A stretch of 64,000 nt of DNA, taken from Xanthobacteraceae bacterium. GTDB lineage: Bacteria > Pseudomonadota > Alphaproteobacteria > Rhizobiales > Xanthobacteraceae. Below the pieces are notes generated by a model. That model made no database searches. It worked only from the letters and a program-made list of their open reading frames with translations, and was not told the origin of the DNA. Position 1 is the stretch's first letter. Each line of letters opens with the position of its first letter. Both the position numbers and the translations under genes were made by a program. The stretch is taken from the NCBI GenBank assembly GCA_019745775.1, contig JAIESR010000018.1, forward strand, positions 62,001 to 126,000, given 5' to 3'. Shown here in pieces: positions 16,486 through 23,889 of the stretch.

Positions 16486-16973
16486 CCGAACTTCTGACTA
16501 CGGCCGTGACGCGGCGCCGCTTCCTGATCGGCGCCGGCGGTGCGGTCATGGTCATGGCGGCGCCCAGCGCACGCGCCCAGTTCGTGGCGGAGGGCGAGGC
16601 CCGGTCCGCGGCGATGCGGGCGGCCATCAAGGCGATCGTCGGCGAGAATTCGTTGCCGCAAGGCCGCATCAAGATCGAGCTGCCGCCGCTGGTCGAGAAC
16701 GGCAACGCCGTGCCGCTGTCGATCGCGGTCGAAAGCCCGATGACCGATGCCGATCACGTCAAGGCGATCCACGTCTTCACCGAGAAGAATCCACAGCCCA
16801 ACGTGGCCGTCTTCCAGCTCGGGCCGCGCGCCGGCACCGCCGACATCCAGACCCGGATGCGGCTCGCCGACACGCAGCTCGTGGTCGCGGTCGCTGAGAT
16901 GAGCGACGGCTCGTTCTGGCGCGACGAGGTCGAGGTCGTGGTCACGCTCGCCGCCTGCCTGGAGGAAAGCTGA
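16482..16973 (+). CDS. soxY: Sulfur carrier subunit SoxY, variant C-terminus
   Basis: SoxY holds sulfur intermediates on a C-terminal Cys and acts with SoxZ in the periplasm. The 163-residue protein has a twin-arginine signal (TRRRFLIGAGGAVMVMAA), then a typical SoxY body with ENGNAVPLSIAVESPMT and HVKAIHVFTEKNPQPNVAVF. The end is odd: canonical SoxY finishes in GGCGG, but here the protein stops in TLAACLEES, so Cys159 is kept five residues from the end while every glycine of the swinging arm is gone. The coding sequence is clear and unbroken to TGA at 16971-16973, which overlaps the soxZ start. Whether this form can be loaded by SoxXA is an open question. Confidence 0.87.
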   Translation: MTELLTTAVTRRRFLIGAGGAVMVMAAPSARAQFVAEGEARSAAMRAAIKAIVGENSLPQGRIKIELPPLVENGNAVPLSIAVESPMTDADHVKAIHVFTEKNPQPNVAVFQLGPRAGTADIQTRMRLADTQLVVAVAEMSDGSFWRDEVEVVVTLAACLEES

Positions 16974-17299
16974 TGGCTGCCGCGCGCGCCCTCATCAACG
17001 TTCCGCCCAAGGCCCGCCGCGGCGAGGTGATCGGCATCAAGTCGCTGATCTCGCACGAGATGGAAACCGGCTTCCGGCCCAACGCCACCGGGCAATTGAT
17101 CCCGCGCAACATCATCAAGGAATTCGTCTGCACCTATAACGGCGTCGAGGTGTTCCGCGCCGAGTTCTTCCCGGCCGTTTCCGCCAATCCGTTCGTGTCC
17201 TTCACCACGCGCGCGACCGAGAGCGGCACCATCACCATGACCTGGACCGGCGACAACGGATTCCACGCCAGCGAGTCCGTCGCGATCACCGTCGAATGA
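16973..17299 (+). CDS. soxZ: Sulfur carrier partner SoxZ
   Basis: A 108-residue immunoglobulin-like protein that pairs with SoxY. It has no signal peptide, as usual, because it is exported with SoxY. Seen: LINVPPKARRGEVIGIKSLI near the start, then SHEMETGFRPNATGQLIPRN, the most conserved SoxZ block, and EFFPAVSANPFVSF in the SoxY-contact region. The length is normal. Start and stop overlap soxY and soxA by a few bases (TGATG, ATGA), so translation is probably coupled. Confidence 0.92.
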   Translation: MAAARALINVPPKARRGEVIGIKSLISHEMETGFRPNATGQLIPRNIIKEFVCTYNGVEVFRAEFFPAVSANPFVSFTTRATESGTITMTWTGDNGFHASESVAITVE

Positions 17300-18075
17300 T
17301 CTCGCGTTGGCGCATCGCGGCCGCGCTCGCGGTGATCGGCGCCACCTTCCCTGCCATTGCCGAAATCCCGATGTCCGAGCGCAAGTCGGGCTACGATTTC
17401 ATGGGCAAGCAGACCCAGGCGATGCAGGACGACGACACCGCCAACGCCGGCATGCTCTGGGTGCTCGACGGCGAGGCCCTGTGGAAACGCCACGCCGGTG
17501 CCGCCAACAAGTCATGCGCCGATTGCCACGGCGACGCGAGCGCGAGCATGAAAGGCGTTGCCGCGCGCTATCCGGCGTTCAGCCCGGCGCTCGGCCGCGC
17601 CGTCAATCTCGAGCAGCGCATCAATAGCTGCCGCGCCGAACGCCAGCAGGCGAAGCCGCTTGCTTATGAGAGCAAGGATCTGCTTGCGCTGACCGCCTTT
17701 ATCGGCCGGCAGTCGCGCGGCCTGCCGATCACGGTCGCCGACGACGCAGGAACACGCAAGGCGATCGAGAGCGGACGCGCGACGTTCACGCGCCGGCAGG
17801 GCCAGCTCAATCTCTCCTGCGCGCAATGTCACGACGACAACTGGAGCGGCCGCCTCGCCGGCGCACCCGTGACGCAGGGCCAGCCGACCGGCTATCCGAT
17901 CTATCGGTTGGAGTGGCAGAACCTCGGCTCATTGCAACGCCGCCTGCGCAACTGCCTCACCGGCATCCGCACCATCGTGCCCGCGCTCGGCGCGCAGGAG
18001 CTCGTCGAGCTAGAGCTCTATCTGATGTGGCGCGCGCGCGGCATGACGCTGGAGACGCCGGGGGTGCGGCCGTAG
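17296..18075 (+). CDS. soxA: Sulfur-oxidation dihaem cytochrome SoxA
   Basis: Catalytic partner of SoxX. The 259-residue protein has a signal peptide (ending about FPAIAE), haem site 1 CADCH (74-78) with a Cys at about 112 (NSCRAE) as distal ligand, haem site 2 CAQCH (175-179), and Cys220 in RLRNCLTGIR, the residue that carries a persulfide in known SoxA. So all residues needed for thiosulfate conjugation appear present, in contrast to the odd SoxY tail. It closes the fccAB-soxXYZA operon; a perfect inverted repeat follows 8 bases after the stop. soxB and soxCD are not in the window. Confidence 0.92.
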   Translation: MISRWRIAAALAVIGATFPAIAEIPMSERKSGYDFMGKQTQAMQDDDTANAGMLWVLDGEALWKRHAGAANKSCADCHGDASASMKGVAARYPAFSPALGRAVNLEQRINSCRAERQQAKPLAYESKDLLALTAFIGRQSRGLPITVADDAGTRKAIESGRATFTRRQGQLNLSCAQCHDDNWSGRLAGAPVTQGQPTGYPIYRLEWQNLGSLQRRLRNCLTGIRTIVPALGAQELVELELYLMWRARGMTLETPGVRP

Positions 18076-18082
18076 CGGAAAC

Positions 18083-18164
18083 TGTAGGATGGGTTGAGCG
18101 CAGCGAAACCCATCGCTTCCGCACGGGCGGTTGATGGGTTTCGCTGCGCTCAACCCATCCTACA
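18083..18164. repeat. Perfect 32-base inverted repeat (family D), possible bidirectional terminator
   Basis: Arms 18083-18114 and 18133-18164 are exact reverse complements (TGTAGGATGGGTTGAGCGCA and onward), with an 18-base spacer. It lies between convergent soxA and the dioxygenase gene at 18175, so it could stop transcription from both sides. There is no T-run, so it may instead act as an mRNA-stabilising REP element. Confidence 0.8.
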
Positions 18165-18174
18165 AATGCAACAT

Positions 18175-19089
18175 CTAATCCTGCTGCCCGACCGCCGGCA
18201 CGCCACTACCGCGGCGATAGTCCGGCACCGGCGGCAGGCCCCAGATCGTCGACTCGGTCCGCTTCCAGGTCTTCGGATATTGCGGCGTGTCGCGGTGCCA
18301 GGGCCGCGGATCGAAATAGCCGAGCACCTCGTCCTTCATCTGGTCGAGCTCGATATACATCTCGACGGTGTGCTCGTCCGGATTGCGGTGATAGGTGGCG
18401 ACGTTGTGGCCGGGGCCGTGGCGCACCGGCCCCCACAGGATGCGGATGTTCCTGGTCGCGAACATCTCGCAGGCGTTCTGCATGTGCGACATGTCCTTCA
18501 GCTCGAACGCGATGTGATGCAGCCCGGCCTGGTCGCCCTTGATGAAGTTCACGGTGTGATGGTCGGTGTTGCAGCGCATGAACACGAACCAGTCCTCGAT
18601 CCAGTCCGACACCTTGAAACCGAGCACCTTGGCGTAGAAATCCGAGACCGCCTTCACGTCCGGGCAATGGAACGCGATGTGGCCGAGCTTGAGCGGGCCG
18701 ATGCCGCTCACCTGATGATGCGAGCCGAGATACTTCCACTCCGTGAACAGGTCGATCGCGGTGCCCTTGTTGTCCTTGAAGGTGAGCACCTTGCCCATGC
18801 CGGGGATCGAGTCGTTGCGCAGCTCGCTCTTGACGCCGTCCTTGCCGAGCTCCTTGGCGAGCGCGTCGAAATCGGAATCCGGCGCCACCTCGAACGACAG
18901 CCGGGCGCAGTGGTTGCGATCGGCCTGCTCGAGCTGGATCGACAGGAGGCCGGTCTTCGACGCCAGGAAGGCGCGCTTCTTCTCGCGTTCCGCCAGCACC
19001 AGCCCGGCCACCTCGGTCCAGTAGGCGATCTGTTTCTCGATATCGGTGGTCTCGAAGGTCGCGTGACCGACGCGCCGGGGTTTTATCAT
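18175..19089 (-). CDS. Extradiol ring-cleavage dioxygenase-like VOC protein 1
   Basis: Two-domain vicinal-oxygen-chelate protein of 304 residues, resembling type I extradiol dioxygenases that open catechol-type rings with Fe(II). Candidate metal ligands sit in the C-terminal domain: His137 (LGHIAF), His192 (LHHIAFE) and Glu243 (HTVEMYIE), in the order expected for this class. HGPGHNVATYHRNPDEH is the usual active-site stretch before the Glu. ATG at 19089 is used because GGAGAGGAAG lies directly upstream; a TTG further out has no such site. It is divergent from a fumarylacetoacetate hydrolase-family gene, which would act downstream of ring opening. The exact catechol is unknown. Confidence 0.82.
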   Translation of the reverse strand: MIKPRRVGHATFETTDIEKQIAYWTEVAGLVLAEREKKRAFLASKTGLLSIQLEQADRNHCARLSFEVAPDSDFDALAKELGKDGVKSELRNDSIPGMGKVLTFKDNKGTAIDLFTEWKYLGSHHQVSGIGPLKLGHIAFHCPDVKAVSDFYAKVLGFKVSDWIEDWFVFMRCNTDHHTVNFIKGDQAGLHHIAFELKDMSHMQNACEMFATRNIRILWGPVRHGPGHNVATYHRNPDEHTVEMYIELDQMKDEVLGYFDPRPWHRDTPQYPKTWKRTESTIWGLPPVPDYRRGSGVPAVGQQD

Positions 19090-19219
19090 CTTCCTCTCCA
19101 ACTTCAGAACGCTGACCTCTTGGCTTCGCCCGGACTATAGCTCACTCTTGCATTCCGTGCATGAGCACGGTTTTGTCGAGATGGGACGAGTTTAGAACTT
19201 AGAACGGGGAGTGATCACC

Positions 19220-20146
19220 ATGGCCGCCGGCTACAAGCTTGCCACCTACCAGACCAAGGACGGGCCACGCGCCGGCATCGTCGTGGACGACAAACTGATC
19301 GACGCCGCCAAGGCGACCGGCAAGGCCGGCTACGCCACGGTGCTCGGCATCATCGAGGACTGGTCGAAGGCGCAGGGCGCGCTGAAGGCCGCCGCCGCCA
19401 AGGCGGCCAAAAGCAAGGCCGCCATCCCGCTGGGCAAGGCGAAGCTCTTGGCACCGATCCTCTATCCGCCGACGATCTATTGTGCGGGCGCTAACTACCA
19501 GGATCATGCCAACGAAATGGCAGCCCGCGAAAACCGCCCGCCGCCGCCGGACCCGCACACCCTCGGGCTCGAATCCTGGCATTTCATCAAGGCCTCGCGC
19601 GCAGTCTCGCATCCGGGCGCGACAGTCAAGATCTCCACGTATTCGCAGAAGATGGACTGGGAGATCGAGCTGGCGGCCGTCATCGGCAAGCCCGCCAAGA
19701 ACGTGCCGAAGGAGAAGGCGCTGAGCTACGTCGCCGGCTATACCATCGCCAACGACCTCTCCGCGCGCGACCGCGGCCGCCGGCCGCACATCCCCGACAC
19801 GTCGCCGTTCAAGGCCGACTGGGTGGCGCACAAGAGCTTCGACGGCTCCTGCCCGCTCGGCCCCTGGATCGTGCCGGCGAGCGACATCAAGGACCCGCAC
19901 AACCTCGCCATGAAGCTCTGGGTGAACGGCGTCCTGAAACAGGACTCCAACACCGGTCAGATGATCTTCAATCTAAACGAGCAGATCGCGCATCTGTCGT
20001 CCCGGCTGACGCTGCATCCGGGCGACCTGATCCTGACCGGCACGCCGGCGGGCGTCGGCGCCGGCCGCGGCGAATTCCTGAAAGCCGGCGACACCGTGAA
20101 GCTCTGGATCGACAAGATCGGCGAGATTTCAACCAGGATGGCGTGA
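19220..20146 (+). CDS. Fumarylacetoacetate hydrolase-family protein
   Basis: Cytoplasmic metal-dependent enzyme of 308 residues that would hydrolyse, isomerise or decarboxylate a keto/enol acid such as a meta-cleavage product. Metal ligands are visible as E148-x-E150 (KMDWEIELAAVIG) and D179 (TIANDLSARD); GDLILTGTPAGVG near the C-terminus is the family's closing motif. ATG at 19220 is chosen because GGGGAG lies 8 bases upstream; GTG at 19211 overlaps that site. The divergent extradiol dioxygenase at 18175 supports a role in aromatic breakdown. Within the family, 2-hydroxyhepta-2,4-diene-1,7-dioate isomerase-type activity is plausible but not proven. Confidence 0.85.
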   Translation: MAAGYKLATYQTKDGPRAGIVVDDKLIDAAKATGKAGYATVLGIIEDWSKAQGALKAAAAKAAKSKAAIPLGKAKLLAPILYPPTIYCAGANYQDHANEMAARENRPPPPDPHTLGLESWHFIKASRAVSHPGATVKISTYSQKMDWEIELAAVIGKPAKNVPKEKALSYVAGYTIANDLSARDRGRRPHIPDTSPFKADWVAHKSFDGSCPLGPWIVPASDIKDPHNLAMKLWVNGVLKQDSNTGQMIFNLNEQIAHLSSRLTLHPGDLILTGTPAGVGAGRGEFLKAGDTVKLWIDKIGEISTRMA

Positions 20147-20188
20147 GAAAAGCTGGAGAGGCCGCAGTCGTGCGGCGACGGCGATGGG

Positions 20189-20283
20189 CTCCCTCTCCCA
20201 TGGGGAGAGGGGTGGGGTGAGGGGGTACGCTCTCGATAGGTTGAACCCCCTCACCCTAACCCTCTCCCCTCCGGGGAGAGGGA
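20189..20283. repeat. REP-like palindromic repeat, family B (copy 1)
   Basis: Pattern CTCCCTCTCCC, GGGGAGAGGG, GGTGGGGTGAGGGGG, then CCCCCTCACCCTAACCCTCTCC and GGGGAGAGGGA, giving two nested hairpins. Related copies are at 26074-26176, 30367-30500 and 60041-60184. The remaining 240 bases to the next gene hold no supported feature. Confidence 0.85.
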
Positions 20284-20528
20284 AGCCACCGAGTCCGTAG
20301 CTGCTTTGCGAAGTAATCTTGCGCACATGCGGCGCGAATCCGGACCCCGGCCATGCAGTTACGCAAGGCCGGGGCAATCGGCGCTGATTGCCTTCCGTCT
20401 TTAGAACAGGCATATATTTGGGACGCCGGTTGCAGAACGCCCGGCCGATCAAAACAACGGCGGAACGCCCCCAAGGAAGCGCGCAACAAGCGCCCAGCGA
20501 GCGCCCCAAGTAAGCAGGATCGTCAGGC

Positions 20529-20894
20529 ATGGCTGAACAGTTCGTCGGTAAGTTTTCGGAATTCAAGGACGGCGATCGCCGCATCATTTTCGTCGGCGAC
20601 AACGAGATCGGCGTGTTCCGCCACGACGGCAGGTTCTACGCCTACAGCAATTACTGCCTGCACCAGGGCGGGCCCGCCTGTGAAGGGCTGACCATCGCCA
20701 AGGTCGAAGAGCGGCTGCGCCCGGACAAGACCTCCGAGGGCCTGTTCTTCTCCGACACCGAGATGCACTTCGTGTGCCCGTGGCACGGCTACGAGTACGA
20801 CATGAAGACCGGCGAATGCGTGTCGGACCGCAAGCTCAAGCTGCGCAGCTACAAGATCGTGGAGAAAGGGGACGAGGTTTATGTCGTCGCCTAA
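20529..20894 (+). CDS. Rieske [2Fe-2S] ferredoxin
   Basis: A 121-residue soluble one-electron carrier. The cluster ligands are Cys43-x-His45 (YCLHQGG) and Cys83-x-x-His86 (CPWHGYEYD), the Rieske pattern. A roughly 25-residue insertion between the two ligand loops (VEERLRPDKTSEGLFF) is longer than in classic biphenyl-type ferredoxins. It could serve a ring-hydroxylating oxygenase or be a subunit of a larger enzyme; no oxygenase alpha subunit is in the window. Its end overlaps the next gene by 14 bases, so it is co-translated with the hypothetical and amidohydrolase genes that follow. Confidence 0.87.
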   Translation: MAEQFVGKFSEFKDGDRRIIFVGDNEIGVFRHDGRFYAYSNYCLHQGGPACEGLTIAKVEERLRPDKTSEGLFFSDTEMHFVCPWHGYEYDMKTGECVSDRKLKLRSYKIVEKGDEVYVVA

Positions 20895-21285
20895 GCGCGC
20901 CGCCAAGCCGGCGCCGAAATCGAAAGCCAAGCCGGCCGCAAAGCCTGCGGCGAGGAAGCCTGCGCTCAAGGTCGCGGCCGCGAAGCCAGCACCCGAGTCG
21001 AACGGCTCGACTTCGCACGACGCCACCAGGCTCGCCGCCGAGATCGAGCGCGCGCTGGTCGGCGGCAAGCTCGACACCCTGACGCCGCAGGCGCTGCACG
21101 CGCTGATGGGTGCGTGCTGCAAGACCTATGCGACCCGGGTCGAGGCGGGCGAAGACCTGCTGCCGCTCGCGCAGCGTTCGACAGTCAGTCCAACCGAAGT
21201 GATGGTGACGGCGAGCGGGCTGCTGCGCGCCGCCAATCTGGCCGTGTTCGAGCTCGGCATGTGGCAGAGCTGGACCGGGCGCTAA
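20881..21285 (+). CDS. Hypothetical protein with Lys/Ala/Pro-rich N-terminus
   Basis: A 134-residue protein, not recognised. Residues 1-37 are a low-complexity string of KPA and AKP steps, which could be a flexible tail or bind nucleic acid or a partner. The rest is a compact helical domain (LAAEIERALVGGKLDTLTP, then a Cys-Cys pair in MGACCKTYATRV and a hydrophobic C-terminal helix). ATG at 20881 overlaps the Rieske ferredoxin gene by 14 bases, and the amidohydrolase starts 31 bases after its stop, so the three probably work together. It could be a small partner subunit of the amidohydrolase or ferredoxin (inference). Confidence 0.7.
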   Translation: MSSPKRAAKPAPKSKAKPAAKPAARKPALKVAAAKPAPESNGSTSHDATRLAAEIERALVGGKLDTLTPQALHALMGACCKTYATRVEAGEDLLPLAQRSTVSPTEVMVTASGLLRAANLAVFELGMWQSWTGR

Positions 21286-21315
21286 CATACAAAGAAGACG
21301 ATCGGAGACGAACCC

Positions 21316-22563
21316 ATGGATCTCATTGCCGACCGCGGCCGTCGCGTCACAGTCGAGGAACTCAACACCACCCGCCTCCTGGCGCATGCGCGCAAACAGG
21401 CGGTGCAGCGCAAGTTCGACGACCTGCTGATCGTCGACGTCGACGCCCACCACTACGAGAACGAGCACATGTCGGAGATTCTCCCGTTCATGGAGAACGA
21501 CGTGCTCAAGCAGATCACCATGGGCGGCCGCGCCACGACTCGGCGCAGCATCATGCCGTCCCAGGCCGGCTTCACCCAGGACATGGGCGGCCGCGTCACC
21601 CGCTACCCGATGCGCGGCTCCGAGAAGACCGACTCGAACGGCAAGCATCGCGACATCCAGCTCGGCGAGCGCTGGATGGACGCCATGAGCGTCGACTACT
21701 CCTGCCTGTTCCCGACCGGCATGCTCAATATCGGCATGCATCCGCAGAAGGAAATGGAAGTCGAGCTGTGCTGGGCCTACAACCGCTGGCTCACCGAGAA
21801 GGTGCTGCCGGAATCCAACAACCGCTTCTTCTCGATGCTGTGCATCCCGTTCAGCGATCCGGAAGCGTCGCTGCGCCACGTCGAGACCTTCGGCGACCGC
21901 AAGGGCGTTGGCGGCTTCATGGTCACCACCGTGCGCCACCTGCAGGTCAACGACAACGCTTACATGAAGGTCTACCGGGCGATGGAGGAGCGCGGCCTCG
22001 TGCTCTCGTTCCACTCCGGCCCGAGCTGGTCGGAGCCGGTGTTCCGCGCCTGTAACCGCTTCCTGTCGGTGCATGCGCTCGGCTTCTCGTTCTACAACAT
22101 CCTCCACTGCACCAACTGGGTGATCAACGGCATGGGCGAGCGCTTCCCGAAGCTGCCCGTGGTGTGGATCGAATCCGGCCTCGCCTGGGTGCCGTTCCTG
22201 ATGCAGCGGCTCGACCACGAATACATGATGCGGCCGTCGGAAGCGCCGGTGCTGAAGAAGAAGCCGTCGGACTATATGCGCGACATGTTCTATTCGTCGC
22301 AGCCGATGGAGATCCAGGATTACGAGGCGATGGAGTGCACGTTCCGCATGATCAACGCTGAGACGCAGTTGCTCTATTCGTCCGACTATCCGCACTGGGA
22401 CTTCGACCTGCCTTCGACGATCTACGACCTGCCGTTCCTGTCGGAGAAGGCAAAGCACAACATCCTCGGCGGCACCGCGGCGCGGCTGTTCAAGCTGCCG
22501 CCGCGCAACGCGGCACAGAAGGCGAACCTCGAGAAGTTCGGCAATCTGACCGCCGCGGCCTGA
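21316..22563 (+). CDS. Metal-dependent amidohydrolase-family enzyme (ACMSD-like)
   Basis: A 415-residue TIM-barrel protein of the amidohydrolase-2 group, which includes decarboxylases and hydrolases of aromatic or ring-cleaved acids. Visible metal-site features are DVDAHHYE (41-48), FHSGPSWSEP mid-chain, an HCTNWV region and SSDYPHWDFDLP (the final Asp ligand) near the C-terminus. GTAARLFKLPP is the usual last helix. GGAG lies 8 bases before the ATG. Preceded by the Rieske ferredoxin and a small hypothetical gene, and near ring-cleavage genes, it is probably part of an aromatic pathway. Decarboxylase or hydrolase activity cannot be told apart from sequence alone. Confidence 0.83.
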   Translation: MDLIADRGRRVTVEELNTTRLLAHARKQAVQRKFDDLLIVDVDAHHYENEHMSEILPFMENDVLKQITMGGRATTRRSIMPSQAGFTQDMGGRVTRYPMRGSEKTDSNGKHRDIQLGERWMDAMSVDYSCLFPTGMLNIGMHPQKEMEVELCWAYNRWLTEKVLPESNNRFFSMLCIPFSDPEASLRHVETFGDRKGVGGFMVTTVRHLQVNDNAYMKVYRAMEERGLVLSFHSGPSWSEPVFRACNRFLSVHALGFSFYNILHCTNWVINGMGERFPKLPVVWIESGLAWVPFLMQRLDHEYMMRPSEAPVLKKKPSDYMRDMFYSSQPMEIQDYEAMECTFRMINAETQLLYSSDYPHWDFDLPSTIYDLPFLSEKAKHNILGGTAARLFKLPPRNAAQKANLEKFGNLTAAA

Positions 22564-22591
22564 ACGAAATAACAAGGCGTCAAACAAGAAG

Positions 22592-22629
22592 AACCGCCTC
22601 CCGGGGAAACCCGGGGGGCGGTTTGATTT
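22592..22629 (+). terminator. Rho-independent terminator after the amidohydrolase gene
   Basis: AACCGCCTCCCGGG (22592-22605) pairs with CCCGGGGGGCGGTT (22610-22623) around a GAAA tetraloop, followed by TTGATTTTT. This is a strong intrinsic terminator for the plus-strand Rieske-amidohydrolase unit, 28 bases after its stop. Confidence 0.9.
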
Positions 22630-22782
22630 TTGAGCTCTGTCAATTCGGCCAACTCTCTCCCCCGTCATCCTGACGTGGCCGCGAAGCGGCGCGGGCACCT
22701 CAGAATGGCGGGTTGAGGGCGAGCGATGACAACGACCTCCTGATTTCAATATTCATCCTAGCCGATAACCCCACGCCGCTGC

Positions 22783-23280
22783 TCACTTCAACCGGTCTGC
22801 AACCCGGTCGATTCCCGCGACCGCGCAGGCCTCGTCGTTGGGGCCGCCCGGCGCGCCGCTGACACCGACGCCGCCGATCGTCTCCTCGGCGACCTTGATC
22901 GGCACGCCGCCGAATGAAGCGAGCGCGCCGGTCGTGTCCCTGAGCCCCTGGGAGCGCGGATTGTTGATTATCCGTTCGACGAACTCACGCGTCGTCTGGC
23001 GGAAGATCCGTGCGGTGTAGGCTTTGCGCTGCGCGAGTTCGACCGTGTGATGCGCAGCGCCGTCGTCGCGCAGCGTGACCAGCACATGACCGCCGCGGTC
23101 GACGACGCTCACGCCGATGCGGGCGTTGAGTTTGCGGCAGTGATCGAGCGCTCCCTGCGCGATCTCGAGCGCCATGCCGAGCGACAGCTCACGGACGGTG
23201 AGCAGACCTTGCGCGCTGGCCGGCGCGGTCTGCATGAAAATCCCCACCACAATTCCCACGATCATCTGTGCTGAGCGCAT
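22783..23280 (-). CDS. Secreted GlcG/HbpS-family haem-binding-like protein
   Basis: A 165-residue protein with a signal peptide (IVGIVVGIFMQTAPASAQ). The body matches the GlcG/PduO/HbpS fold: LGMALEIAQGALDHCRKL, then GVSVVDRGGHVLVTLRDDGA, an Arg-rich helix YTARIFRQTT, and the glycine-rich end IGGVGVSGAPGGPNDEACA. Members bind haem or corrinoids, or have unknown roles, often beside oxidative degradation genes. Probably periplasmic and monocistronic. The exact ligand is uncertain. Confidence 0.78.
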   Translation of the reverse strand: MRSAQMIVGIVVGIFMQTAPASAQGLLTVRELSLGMALEIAQGALDHCRKLNARIGVSVVDRGGHVLVTLRDDGAAHHTVELAQRKAYTARIFRQTTREFVERIINNPRSQGLRDTTGALASFGGVPIKVAEETIGGVGVSGAPGGPNDEACAVAGIDRVADRLK

Positions 23281-23385
23281 AACGGCCTCCCATTGACATT
23301 AGCGTGGCAGTGCCCAGGGCGGATTGACTTATCGTAATCTACCGATCCAATTCTTCACAGCCCGACGCGCGGCAGTCAGTTCGCC

Positions 23386-23733
23386 TCAACGACAGAGATA
23401 ATCCACCAGCGCCCGTGCCTGATTGCGCTCCTCATCACGGGCGGAATAGAGCAGCGTGACCGGACCTCGCGCCACGATCCTGCGGAGCGCCGCGACGGCA
23501 TCGGCATTGCTGTCAAGCTCCGCTGCATAGCGCTCGCAGAATTGCGGCCAGCGCTCGGGGCGATGATCGAACCACTTCCGCAACGCCGTGCTGGGCGCCA
23601 CGTCCTTCAGCCACACAGCGTCGTCGAGCTTGTCCTTGCCGACGCCGCGCGGCCAGATGCGATCGACCAGCACGCGCTGGCCGTCGCCTCGCGCGCGCGG
23701 CTCGTATACGCGTTTGATCAGGAGTTTCGCCAC
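23386..23733 (-). CDS. DUF488-family protein
   Basis: A 115-residue cytoplasmic protein of unknown biochemical role. The family motifs are clear: KRVYEPRARGDGQRVLVDRI near the start, WPRGVGKDKLDDAVWLKDVAPS, and LRKWFDHRPERWPQF. The start is set at GTG 23733, with GGAG 9 bases upstream; a longer frame upstream runs into a repeat and gives too long an N-terminus. It sits alone between two unrelated genes. Confidence 0.82.
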   Translation of the reverse strand: MAKLLIKRVYEPRARGDGQRVLVDRIWPRGVGKDKLDDAVWLKDVAPSTALRKWFDHRPERWPQFCERYAAELDSNADAVAALRRIVARGPVTLLYSARDEERNQARALVDYLCR

Positions 23734-23761
23734 CGCCGCACGCTCCGCTGCCCCCTGCCAA

Positions 23762-23873
23762 CGTAGGGTGGGCAAAGCGCGCCCGCGCAAGCGGGCGAGC
23801 GTGCCCACCACAAATTCATTTACGATCGTTGCTTGGTGGGCACGGCGCGTTCCGCGCCTTTGCCCACCCTACG
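23762..23873. repeat. REP-like inverted repeat, family C (copy 1)
   Basis: Outer arms CGTAGGGTGGGCAAAG and CTTTGCCCACCCTACG are exact reverse complements, with inner arms GTGCCCACCA and TGGTGGGCAC. A rearranged second copy lies at 62341-62459. It fills most of the gap between the DUF488 and dioxygenase genes. Confidence 0.85.
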
Positions 23874-23889
23874 AAATTACAAAACGGCG

